DNA from: DASYYE01 sp035946955
Lineage (GTDB): Bacteria; Actinomycetota; Actinomycetes; Streptosporangiales; Streptosporangiaceae
DNA: 54,408 nucleotides
Direction: 5' to 3'
Assembly (NCBI GenBank): GCA_035946955.1
Contig: DASYYE010000025.1
Location: forward strand, 1 to 54,408
Position 1 is the first letter of the stretch, and every line of letters starts with the position of its first letter. Below, one piece after another: positions 33,701 through 42,371 of this stretch. The notes under the pieces are model-generated. The model had not been told where the DNA came from, did not search any database, and worked only from the letters and a program-made list of their open reading frames with translations. The position numbers and the translations under genes were made by a program.

Positions 33701-35093
33701 TTAGGCACGCCAGGTGGGGTCAGTGATGCGGTTGAGGTCGAAGCGGCGGCCGGTGGGGCTGACGGGTCGTACGTCGATGTGGTCGATCACGGCAGTGATC
33801 AAGGCGCGCTGGCCGCCGGGGATGAGGTGTCCCCAGCGGTCCCACAGGCCGCCTTCCATGGCGGCGAACTCGACCAGGGCGCGTGCGTGCTGGGAGCGGC
33901 CAAGCTGAGCGGTCAGCGTGTCGGCTTCGTCGCGCAGTTGGGAGCGGGCGGTTAGCCACTCCTTGCGGTCGATCTCCTTCGCCGCCCACAGCGCGGCCAG
34001 TTCTTCCCGCTGCGTCTCGATCTCCCGCAACCGCCCACTGACGTCATTGCTGCGAGTGCCGGCGGTAGTGGTCCCGGCGAGGAGCCGGGCCAGGGTGGCC
34101 GGGTCATCCAGCGCTGTCAGCACCCGGTCGATGACCTCCTTCTCGGCGTAGTCGGCGAACACGGCGACCCTGCCGCAGCGCCCGTTGCCCGGGTCTTTGG
34201 CGCAGACGTAGCGCCGTCGCCCGTTGTGGGGGCGTCCCAGCCCTTGTGGCAGACCGCGCAGGTCAAGATGCCGGATAGCAGGTAGGTGCGGGCTTGGGTG
34301 CGCGGTGTGGTGGGTTTGGGTGCGAGAAGGGCGCGCAGTTCGTCTGACTCGGCTGTCGTGATGATCGCGGGCCAGGACTGCTCGTGCACGATCTCTCCGT
34401 GGTACTCCCGTCGGCCTGAGACACGGGCCGAGGTCAGCACGCCCCGCAGCACCAACGTCTGCAACTGCCCGCCCTTGGCTGAGGGGATGCCCCGGGCATT
34501 GAGGTCAGCGGCGATGGAACGCAGTGACTCCCCTGCCCGGGCCCGCATCGCTGCCTCGCGGATCACCCGGGCCTCGGCGTCGACGATGGTCATGGCGGGG
34601 TGTAGCCATAGCCACGAGTGCCGGTGGAGTGCGGCCGACCCGCCTTCGCCTGCTGAAGCCGTTCACGGCGCTGACGCTCGGCCTTGTGCTCCGCCTCATG
34701 ACGGGCAGCGGCTCCGAGGGTGCGAGCAACCATGCGCCCGGTGGGGGTGGCTAGGTCGATCTCCTCGGTAGCGGTGGCGAGCTGGACGCCGTGGGCGTCG
34801 TGCAGGTCAATCACGTCTTCCAACTCGCGTGGGGACCGGGTGAGCCGGTCCACATGCCAGCACACGATCGCATCCACCCGCCCCGCCCGTACATCCGCCA
34901 GCAGGTCACGCCACGCAGGGCGGGGCTTACGCACATAGGCCGACACGTCGTTGTCGGTGTAGACGCGCACAACCTGCCAGCCCCGGCGTTCAGACAGGGA
35001 GCGGCAGTCTTCCTCCTGACGCTCCACCCCAGCCCTGCCCCCATACGGTCCTGCGAAATCCGGACGTATATGGCGCACGAACAGTAGTGGCAC
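33701..35093 (-). pseudogene. large serine recombinase broken by three frameshifts
   Basis: Pieces in order: catalytic start CSCAIYVRISQDRMGAGLG (frame A, about 35030-35090, with the active Ser codon at 35054-35056); resolvase core VERQEEDCRSL to TRGYGYTP (frame B, 34590-35040); recombinase domain TIVDAEARVIREAAMRARAG to YLLSGILTCAVCHKG (frame C, 34200-34593); zinc-ribbon end and coiled coil RRYVCAKDPGNGRCGRVAVFADYAEKEVIDRV to the C-terminus (frame A again). Each break shifts by -1, as if one base were lost near G-rich spots at about 35040, 34592 and 34225. The second break forms an ATGA overlap. With the active-site Ser cut from the core it should be inactive, unless the breaks are assembly errors. 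Confidence 0.8.
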
Positions 35094-36675
35094 GCTTGAG
35101 AACTCTGGCCCGGGAGGCGCTGAGCACGAACTTGATCAGTGACGGCTTGGCCGCCAGCGCCGCGCTGACCTGGACGTCGCCGTAGCTGCCGGTGGCCGTG
35201 ACCGCGTTGCCGCTGGCGATCTTCGTCCCGTCCTGGTAGAGCGCGTAGCTGCCGCTCACGTCGTTGACCTGGCCTGGGAGGGGGACAGCGAGCCCGGCGC
35301 CCCGGTGGCCGGGCTGGTTGTCGCTGAACGGGGTGACGTCCAGGCTGAGATCGTTGCCGGCCCGGGCGGCCGAGGACCGCACCAGGACGAGGCCGGTGTG
35401 CGGGAGGCTGACGTTGGCCCCCGGGTGCAGTGGGTAGGCGCCCCAGGTCTGGGCCAGCCGCTGGCCCGCGTGCAGCAGGCGGGCAGCGCCGGTCTGCCCG
35501 CCGGGGGTCTGCCCGGCGGTGATGGTCCGGTATTCGAGGTAGTAGGTCTGCCAAAGCATGGCCGGGCTGGCGGAGGAGTACTCCACCTGGTGTGCGGGCA
35601 GCGGCAGCGGAAGGTCCAGGGCGCCCACGAAGCTCGTCCCGACCTGGTAGTGGGTCCCGACGAAGGTTTGCCATGCGCCCACCGAGCGCATGTCCTGGAC
35701 GAAGTCGTCTGAGACGGTGGCCAGACCGGCCGGGGCGGCCGCGAAATGCTGGGCCGGGATCGTACCGGGCGGATTGGCGAAGTCCAGGGTGTAGGCGTAG
35801 GGCACCGCCTGTCCCGGCGGCGAGGTCAGCTGGGCCGAGGTGAACACCCGCAGCGTGCCGTAGCTGGGCCGTCGGCTGACCCGGTTGATCCATAGCGAGG
35901 CGTTGTCCACGCTCTCCTCCAGGCTGTCCACTTTCGGCGAGAACGCGCTGACGGGCGCGTGCGGTGCGGCGCGCACGATCGTCAGCGTCAGGCTCTGGGT
36001 GGTCGCTGGCCGGGGTGTGGCCACGGTGACCTTGCTGGTGGCGGCCGCGGCCGTAGCCCCCACGGTGGTGTCCCGCGTGACCCTGAACTGCGGCAGCACG
36101 TCCAGCCGCAGCGAGGACAACGTGTGCCCGGAGAACTGGGCGAACGCGGCAGCCGCCCAGTAGGTGCCGGTGGGCACGCTGAACGTGGCGGCGCCGTTCT
36201 TGAAAACACTGAACCCGGTGCCAGGTGTGTTGCTGTTGGCGATGTCACCCACCAGCACCCCGTCACCGGTGTCCGGCTGGCCAGCCAGGTTGGTGCCCGC
36301 GACGGTCAGGGTGTGCAGCGGGCCGTAGTCGCGGGCGGCGACCTGCCCGTGCTGGCCGTCGTGTGTCAGCGCGGTCACCGCGAAGGGACCGTCGCCGTCG
36401 CCGGCCGTGGCAAGCGGGACAACGATCTTCTTGCCGCCAAGCTGCAGCGTCACCGCCTGGGTGGCCGGCGCGAGACCCGCCACGGACGCCGTCACGGGGT
36501 GCAGGCCACCGGGAGCGGAGGTGACCAGCACCTGGTAGCCCGGGGCGGGGGCAGTGTCACCGGCCGGCGCCGCACCGGACGCCGGAGCCGCCACCGAGGT
36601 CAGGAGCGCTGCCAGCATCACCGGCGCGCCCAGTGCTACGGCCCGGATGGGGACACGAATGCAAGGGTGGGGCAC
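34990..36675 (-). CDS. secreted beta-domain protein, C-terminus replaced by recombinase DNA
   Basis: 561 residues from GTG 36675 (AAGGAGA upstream). Signal peptide about residues 10-38 (GAPVMLAALLTSVAAPASGAA). The body resembles the beta-sandwich part that follows the catalytic domain in secreted actinomycete S8 peptidases: HTLTVAGTNLAGQPDTGDGVLVG, ATFSVPTGTYWAAAAF, VPYAYTLDFA, ARLLHAGQRLAQTWGAYP. No S8 catalytic triad is present, so the stand-alone function is unknown. Family-like sequence ends at LIKFVLSASRA (about 35105); the last 37 residues come from reading through the recombinase gene in another frame. The true 3' end appears lost to the insertion. Confidence 0.7.
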   Translation of the reverse strand: MPHPCIRVPIRAVALGAPVMLAALLTSVAAPASGAAPAGDTAPAPGYQVLVTSAPGGLHPVTASVAGLAPATQAVTLQLGGKKIVVPLATAGDGDGPFAVTALTHDGQHGQVAARDYGPLHTLTVAGTNLAGQPDTGDGVLVGDIANSNTPGTGFSVFKNGAATFSVPTGTYWAAAAFAQFSGHTLSSLRLDVLPQFRVTRDTTVGATAAAATSKVTVATPRPATTQSLTLTIVRAAPHAPVSAFSPKVDSLEESVDNASLWINRVSRRPSYGTLRVFTSAQLTSPPGQAVPYAYTLDFANPPGTIPAQHFAAAPAGLATVSDDFVQDMRSVGAWQTFVGTHYQVGTSFVGALDLPLPLPAHQVEYSSASPAMLWQTYYLEYRTITAGQTPGGQTGAARLLHAGQRLAQTWGAYPLHPGANVSLPHTGLVLVRSSAARAGNDLSLDVTPFSDNQPGHRGAGLAVPLPGQVNDVSGSYALYQDGTKIASGNAVTATGSYGDVQVSAALAAKPSLIKFVLSASRARVLKRATTVRAPYTSGFRRTVWGQGWGGASGGRLPLPV

Positions 36676-36706
36676 AGCGGTCTCCTTGCCAGGTAGGGGT
36701 ACGGGC

Positions 36707-37465
36707 TTAGCTGCCGGTGCACTGTGGGCTGACCTGGACCAGGTCGGTTTGCAAGCTGAGGGTGGAGCCGGATCGCGTGCCGGGACCTGCCGCCCATGCC
36801 TTGATGAACAGGCCGATGCCGTGCGGGATGGCCGACGGGCGGATGGCGAGCACGGCGCCGGTGCCGGGCCGGCTGCTCCTGCCAGCGCGCCACGACACGC
36901 TGGGCTGCCCGGGCACGTGCTGCCACCCGGATCCGCCGGGCGGCAGCTCCGCAATACCCCAGGGCGGGGTGATCCTGTCCTGCAGGAGCGCATTGGCCCG
37001 GTCCGGCAGATGCGGAGCGCGGCAGGCCCGGGGAGTCGCGCTGACAGAGGTCGTGGCCATGAAATTGTGCGGCAGGAACTGCACGTTTGCCGGCACCCCG
37101 TCCGCACGCAGCCTGCGCCACAGGCCCACCGGGTCCCGGAGCTCCCGGATGGTGACCAGCACCAGGCCACCCGGTTGCCTGGTCACCGACCAGGCAACCG
37201 GGTGCATCCGCACGTTGCGGGCGTTAGGTGGTCCGGATGCCGTCGTACCGGGGAGGATGGCGAGTGTCACTGCCACGGCCAGCCCTGCCGCGGCTGTCGT
37301 CAGCAGGGCCACCGCGGGGAACCGGGTCCGCCGTGGCGGTCGGGCCACCGGCGGCGGTGCCGCCGTGATCCGCTGGTACAGGGCGACCGCGGCGGGAGAG
37401 TCCGGCCCGTCGAGGGACGCGTGCCGGGCCGGGGCGGCTTCCGCGAGCATCGTGTCAAGATCCAT
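36707..37465 (-). CDS. membrane protein downstream of ECF sigma factor, putative anti-sigma
   Basis: 252 residues from ATG 37465, overlapping the sigma gene's 3' end by 11 bases. Cytoplasmic N-terminus (1-50, MDLDTMLAEAAPARHASLDG) with no zinc HxxxCxxC motif, one membrane helix (about 52-72, VALLTTAAAGLAVAVTLAIL), then an extracytoplasmic domain with Trp/Pro-rich blocks. Gene order and topology fit an anti-sigma or sigma-linked sensor of the non-zinc type. The outer domain is not recognised. Confidence 0.65.
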   Translation of the reverse strand: MDLDTMLAEAAPARHASLDGPDSPAAVALYQRITAAPPPVARPPRRTRFPAVALLTTAAAGLAVAVTLAILPGTTASGPPNARNVRMHPVAWSVTRQPGGLVLVTIRELRDPVGLWRRLRADGVPANVQFLPHNFMATTSVSATPRACRAPHLPDRANALLQDRITPPWGIAELPPGGSGWQHVPGQPSVSWRAGRSSRPGTGAVLAIRPSAIPHGIGLFIKAWAAGPGTRSGSTLSLQTDLVQVSPQCTGS

Positions 37466-38027
37466 CGGTGACTCCGTTCGGCTGGAGAGCGACGGGAACC
37501 GGCCCGTTGGCGGCACTGTCCGGACCCAGCAGCGTGCGCAGGCGCGTCTTGGCTTTGTGCACCCGGATGCCTACGGCATTCGCTGAGCAGCCGAGGGCCT
37601 GGGCGGCCTCGGCGTAGCTGAGTTCCTCCCAGTGCACGAGCAGCAGCGCCTCGCGGTGGGCGGGCTTGAGTTCGCCGAGGGCCGCGAGCACGCGCTGCTG
37701 CGCCGGGTCATGCCCGCGGGTCACTTCCGCGGGGTACCGCTCGGCCGCGAGGCGGCCGACCAGGTTGCGCAGGCGGCTGGCACTGCGGCGCCGCCGGGCG
37801 ATGACCCGCCGGGCGGTCCCGTACAGCCACGGGCGGTCACCCGGGGCTGGCGGAATGTCGGCGAGCCGCCGCCAGGCGATGGTGAAGACCTCGGCGACCA
37901 CGTCGGGCACATCATCGGACGTGCCGAGACGGTTCACCGCATAGGCCTGCACCGGGCGGAAGTTGTCCTGGTAGAGGCGATGGAACTGGAGTTCCCGCTG
38001 ATCCCCGCGGTCATCAGTGCCCGCCAC
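37455..38027 (-). CDS. ECF-type RNA polymerase sigma factor
   Basis: 190 residues from GTG 38027 with AGGAGCC upstream. Region 2: FHRLYQDNFRPVQAYAVNRL and VVAEVFTIAWRRL. Region 4: ALLLVHWEELSYAEAAQALGCSANAVGIRVHKAKTRLR. No extension domain. It is coupled to a putative membrane anti-sigma and lies upstream of the secreted beta-domain gene on the same strand, so all three may form one envelope-response unit. Its promoter target cannot be read here. Confidence 0.87.
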   Translation of the reverse strand: MAGTDDRGDQRELQFHRLYQDNFRPVQAYAVNRLGTSDDVPDVVAEVFTIAWRRLADIPPAPGDRPWLYGTARRVIARRRRSASRLRNLVGRLAAERYPAEVTRGHDPAQQRVLAALGELKPAHREALLLVHWEELSYAEAAQALGCSANAVGIRVHKAKTRLRTLLGPDSAANGPVPVALQPNGVTDGS

Positions 38028-38174
38028 GGAGGCTCCTGGCTGAAGGCTTCGTCATGCCTGATAAGTCTCCGGCACCGGCCGGAAACTTTCCGCCCACGTC
38101 AATCGCGGCAAACCGGCCGGGGAGATACCACCGAGAGCCAGCAGGAGCTGAACGACCACCTGGTCGCAGCGTGT

Positions 38175-39038
38175 TCAGCCGGCAGTGAGCCGGTGCCCGC
38201 CGCTGTATACGTTCATGCCGTCGCCGCGCAGGAAACCGACCAGGGTCATGCCTGACTCCTCCGCTAGTTCCACGGCCAGTGAGGAGGGCGCGGACACCGC
38301 GGCGAGCACCGGGATGCCCACCACCAGGGCCTTCTGCACGAGTTCAAAGGACGCGCGCCCGGAGACCAGCAGGACGCATCCGGCCAGGGGGAGCTGGCCC
38401 TCGCGCAAGCCCCAGCCGGCCAGCTTGTCCACCGCGTTGTGCCTGCCGACGTCCTCCCGCACCGCGATGAGCGTGCCGTCGGTGCGGAACAGTCCGGCCG
38501 CGTGCAGGCCACCGGTCTGGTGGAACACCCGCTGGGTGTCCCGCATCGTGGCGGGCAGGCCAGCCAGCACCGCTGCACTCACCGGGGCCGGGTCACTGGC
38601 GACGTCGTAGCGGGCCCGGACGCGGACCGCGTCGATGCTGTCCTTGCCGCACACGCCGCAGGCGCTGGTGGTCCAGGACGTGCGGCGCAGCCGCCCGGCC
38701 GGGAGTGTGACCCCTTCGGCCAGCGTCACGTCGGCCGTGTTCGCGTCGCACAGGGTGATGGTGGCGATGTCGGCGGCGCGGGCCACTACGCCCTCGGTGG
38801 CCAGGTACCCGATGGCCAGGTCGATGTCGTCGCCGGGGGTCCGCATGGTGACGGCCAGTGCCTCGCCGTCCACCCGCACCTCCAGTGGCTCCTCCACCGC
38901 GAGCAGGTCGGCCCTGGCCTGAGTCCACTCCCCGCTGGTTTCCCCGTCCAGGCCGCTGTTCCCTGGCACGCCGCCAGTCGGAACCGCTGCACCCGCCTTC
39001 ACCCGCAGCACCCGCCGCCGCGCCGTCCGCCCAGTCAC
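38175..39038 (-). CDS. fdhD: FdhD formate dehydrogenase sulfurtransferase
   Basis: 287 residues from GTG 39038, chosen for GGAGGG 6 bases upstream (GTG 39044 overlaps that site). Family marks: DLLAVEEPLEVRVDGEALAVTMRTPGDDIDLAIGYL, the Cys pair of the sulfur-transfer loop in SACGVCGKDS, and AVREDVGRHNAVDKLAG. FdhD passes sulfur from IscS to the molybdenum/tungsten cofactor of formate dehydrogenase. It is divergent from fdhA. Its last 37-base block is repeated near 29.0 kb. Confidence 0.92.
   Translation of the reverse strand: MTGRTARRRVLRVKAGAAVPTGGVPGNSGLDGETSGEWTQARADLLAVEEPLEVRVDGEALAVTMRTPGDDIDLAIGYLATEGVVARAADIATITLCDANTADVTLAEGVTLPAGRLRRTSWTTSACGVCGKDSIDAVRVRARYDVASDPAPVSAAVLAGLPATMRDTQRVFHQTGGLHAAGLFRTDGTLIAVREDVGRHNAVDKLAGWGLREGQLPLAGCVLLVSGRASFELVQKALVVGIPVLAAVSAPSSLAVELAEESGMTLVGFLRGDGMNVYSGGHRLTAG
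38187..38223. repeat. right copy of the 37-bp direct repeat, inside the fdhD 3' end
   Basis: Encodes the FdhD C-terminal DGMNVYSGGHRL region. 36 of 37 bases match 29023-29059 in the same orientation; similarity continues more weakly on both sides. Possible right end of an integrated element. Confidence 0.6.
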
Positions 39039-39120
39039 GTCCACCCTCCAGGGCCGTCCTTGGCACCTCTTCCAGGATCGCCCTTTTCCCAGCCTATGGC
39101 GACGGACCGGACCCGAGGTT

Positions 39121-39135
39121 TATCGTAGTACGATA
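39121..39135. promoter_or_regulatory. candidate operator between fdhD and fdhA
   Basis: Perfect 7+1+7 palindrome (TATCGTA, G, TACGATA) in the 171-bp divergent region. It may control one or both directions. No regulator gene is adjacent, so the binder is unknown. Confidence 0.45.
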
Positions 39136-39209
39136 CGTGCCCCATTGCCGATGCCCTGGCGGTGGGCACCCAGTGGACGTGACCGCATGTCGGTTGCTTG
39201 GATGGAGGA

Positions 39210-42200
39210 GTGACGGCAGGCAGGAGGCTGACTTCCTGGCCAGCGTTGCGTCAGATCACCGGGACCGACCGGCTCGGGCGTGGCCTGGCTGTGCGCTCGG
39301 AGCACACCGAGTCCGCCGCGCCCCGCACCGAGCAGGCGGAACGCGTCGTGGCGTCGGTCTGCCCGTACTGCGCGGTCGGGTGCGGCCAGCGGGTCTATGT
39401 CGCCAAAGTGAACGGCGCCGACACCGTGACGCAGATCGAAGGCGACCCGGACTCCCCGGTCAGCCGCGGCCGGCTGTGCCCCAAGGGCGCGGCCAGCAAG
39501 CAGCTCGTCACCCACCCGGGCCGCCAGACCACCGTGCTGTACCGGCGCCCCTACGGCACCGCGTGGGAGTCGCTGTCCCTGGACACCGCCATGGACATGG
39601 TCGCCGACCGGGTCATCAAGGCCAGGGAGGACACCTGGCAGGAGACCCACCAGGGCCAGCAGGTGCAGCGCACCCTGGGCCTGGCCAGCCTGGGCGGCGC
39701 CACCCTGGACAACGAGGAGAACTACCTCACCAAGAAGCTCTGGACCGCGCTCGGCGCGATCCAGATCGAGAACCAGGCCCGTATTTGACACTCCGCCACC
39801 GTCCCCGGTCTGGGGACCAGCTTCGGCCGTGGCGGCGCCACCACATTCCCGCGCGACCTGGTGAACTCTGACTGCATCGTGATCGCGGGCTCCAACATGG
39901 CCGAGTGCCACCCGGTCGCGTTCCAGTGGGTGGTCGAGGCCAAGCGCAAGGGCGCGGCCATCTTCCACCTCGACCCGCGGTTCACCCGCACCAGCGCGCT
40001 GGCGACCCACCACATCCCGGTCCGGGCGGGCGGTGACATCGTCCTGCTCGGTGCCCTGGTCAACCACGTGCTCTCGGGCGGGCACGAGTTCCGCGAGTAC
40101 GTCACCACCTATACCAACGCGGCCGACATCCTGCCTGACGACTTCCTCGACACCGAGGACGTCGGCGGCCTGTTCTCCGGCTACAACCCGGAGACCCGCA
40201 GCTACGACACGGCGACCTGGCAGCCCACCGGCGAGCGGGATCTGACGCTGAGCCACCCCCGGTGCGTCTTCCAGGTGCTCAAGCGGCACTTCAGCCGTTA
40301 CACCCCGGAGATGGTGGAACTCGTGTGCGGTGTGTCCCGCGCCGACTTCGCCCGGCTCGCCGACGCCCTGGTCGCCAGCAGCGGCCGGGAACGGACCACC
40401 GCCTGGGTGTACGCGGTCGGCTGGACCCAGCACACCACCGGCGTCCAGCACATCAGGACCGCGGCCGTGCTGCAGCTGCTGCTCGGCAACATGGGCAGGA
40501 CCGGCGGCGGCATCATGGCGCTGCGCGGGCACGCCAGCATCCAGGGCTCGACCGACATCCCGACACTGTATGACCTGCTCCCCGGCTACCTCCCGATGCC
40601 GCGGGCCGCCGATGACGGTCTCGGCAACTACCTGACGCGGCTGCCGGACACCGGGTTCTGGGGGCTCAAGCGCGCCTACGCGGTGAGCCTGCTCAAGGCC
40701 TGGTTCGGGGACACCGCTACCGCCGCCAACGACTACCGCTTCGGCGACCTGCCCCGGGTGACCGGCGACCACGGCACCTACGCCACCGTGCTGTCGATGA
40801 TCGAAGGCGGCGTCAAGGGCTACTTCCTGTTCGGGCAGAACCCGGCGGTCGGCTCGGCAGGCGCCCGCCTGCAACGGCTCGCCCTGGCCAAGCTCGACTG
40901 GCTCGTGGTCCGTGACCTGGCCCTCATCGAGAGCGCCACGTTCTGGCAGGACAGCCCCGAGACCGCCACCGGGGAACTCGACCCACGGCACTGTGCGACC
41001 GAGGTGTTCTTCCTCCCAGCCGCCTCGCACGTGGAAAAGGAGGGCACGTTCACCAACACCCAGCGGATGCTGCAGTGGCACCACAAGGCGCTCGACCCGC
41101 CCGGCGATGCCCGCAGCGACCTGTGGTTCACCTACCACCTGGGCAAGCGCATCAGGGCGAAGCTCGCGGCGCAGCCGGCTGCCGCCAGCCCCGGGGACGG
41201 TGATAACAGCAAGAGGGGCCGCGACCGGTTGCTGCTCGACCTGACCTGGGACTACCCGGAGGAAGGCCCGGACGCCGAGCCGTCGGCTGCCGCCGTGCTG
41301 CAGGAGGTCAATGGCCGCGGCCCTGACGGGAGACTGCTGGACGGCTTCACCCAACTCGCCGACGACGGCTCGACCGCCTGCGGGTGCTGGATCTACTCCG
41401 GCTGCTACGCGGGCGGGACCAACCAGACCAGCCGGCGCAAGCCCCACACGGAGCAGTCGTGGGTCGCCCCCGAATGGGGGTGGGCCTGGCCCGCGAACCG
41501 CCGGCTGCTCTACAACCGCGCGTCCGCCGACCCGGAAGGCCGGCCCTGGAGCCAGCGCAAGGCGTACGTGTGGTGGGACGCTGACGCGGGTCAGTGGACC
41601 GGGCACGACGTCCCCGACTTCGAGCGCACCAAACCGCCGGGCTACACGCCCCCCGCCGGTGCCCTCGGGCCCGCCGCGCTCGCTGGCACCGACCCGTTCA
41701 TCATGCTGAACGACGGCCGGGGGCACCTGTTCGTCCCCAGCGGACTCGTTGACGGGCCACTGCCCGCCCACTACGAGCCAGCCGAGTCACCGCAGCGCAA
41801 TGCCGTCTACAAGACCGACACCAGCCCGTTCAGCCTGCTGTACCCGGACCACCCGGCCACCCGTGACCAGCTCAGTGGCCACAGCGCTACGTACCCGTGC
41901 GTGGTCACCACCTACCGGCTCACCGAGCACCACACGGCCGGCGGGATGAGCCGCACCCTGACCCGGCTCGCCGAACTCCAGCCCGAGCTGTTCTGCGAGG
42001 TGTCCCCGGCGCTCGCCGCGACCCGGGGGCTGGAGAACGGCGGCTGGGCCACGATCATCACCGCGCGCAGCGCGATCGAGGCCCGGGTGCTGGTCACCCC
42101 ACGGGTGCGGCCGCTGCGGCTGGCGGACGGGTCCGTGGTCCACCAGGTGGGGCTGCCCTACCACTGGGGCGCCACCGGACTCGTCACCGGCGACACCGTC

Positions 42201-42371
42201 AACGACCTGCTGCCGTTCGCGCTCGACCCGAACGTGCGCATCCAGGAGAGCAAGGTGGCGACCTGCGAGGTAGTGGCCGGCCGCCGGCCACGCGGGCCAG
42301 CGCTGCTCCGGCTGGTCGACCGATACCGCCAGGCGGCTGGCCTGAGCCCACCGGGAGCAGCCCATGGGTAG
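39210..42371 (+). CDS. fdhA: formate dehydrogenase catalytic subunit, selenocysteine-containing
   Basis: One 1053-residue gene read through TGA 39786-39788 as selenocysteine. N-terminal 4Fe-4S Cys are in SVCPYCAVGCGQ and RLCPKG; then ENQARI-U-HSATVPGLGTSFGRGG, the exact place of Sec in FdnG-type enzymes (NQARV-U-H). NMAECHPVAFQW, the middle molybdopterin domains and the C-terminal cofactor domain (HWGATGLVTGDTVNDLL) follow on in the same frame. It oxidises formate to CO2 on a bis-MGD molybdenum or tungsten centre and passes electrons to FdhB. GTG 39210 is chosen by family length; TTG 39198 is possible. No Tat motif is seen, so it is probably cytoplasmic. A DGDNSKRGRD stretch near 41200 carries a repeat motif found elsewhere. 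Confidence 0.93.
39786..39835 (+). promoter_or_regulatory. bacterial SECIS element for UGA recoding
   Basis: Starts with the TGA. Outer arms CCGCCAC (39793-39799) and GTGGCGG (39829-39835); inner arms GTCCCC (39801-39806) and GGGGAC (39812-39817) around the loop GGTCT (39807-39811). The E. coli fdhF SECIS also has a GGUCU apical loop, the part bound by SelB. Distance and fold match bacterial SECIS. Confidence 0.88.

Noticed and set aside
34117..34593. Split recombinase as two coupled functional genes through the ATGA overlap
   Set aside because: The family is one polypeptide and two further frameshifts separate the active-site serine and the zinc-ribbon end, so decay or assembly error explains it better.
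34811..35893. 360-codon minus-strand frame
   Set aside because: Mostly an alternative frame of the secreted beta-domain gene; only its last part (AIYVRISQDR) is real recombinase sequence, used under the pseudogene entry.
39198..39788. Reading fdhA as two genes or a pseudogene
   Set aside because: The TGA is at the exact selenocysteine position of the family, the same frame resumes with conserved residues, and a SECIS-like hairpin follows.
39120..41771. 883-codon open frame on the minus strand
   Set aside because: It is antisense to fdhA, whose plus-strand reading has full family similarity. The product is Val/Gly/Glu rich with no domain, typical of the mirror frame of GC-rich genes, and it spans the fdhA TGA.
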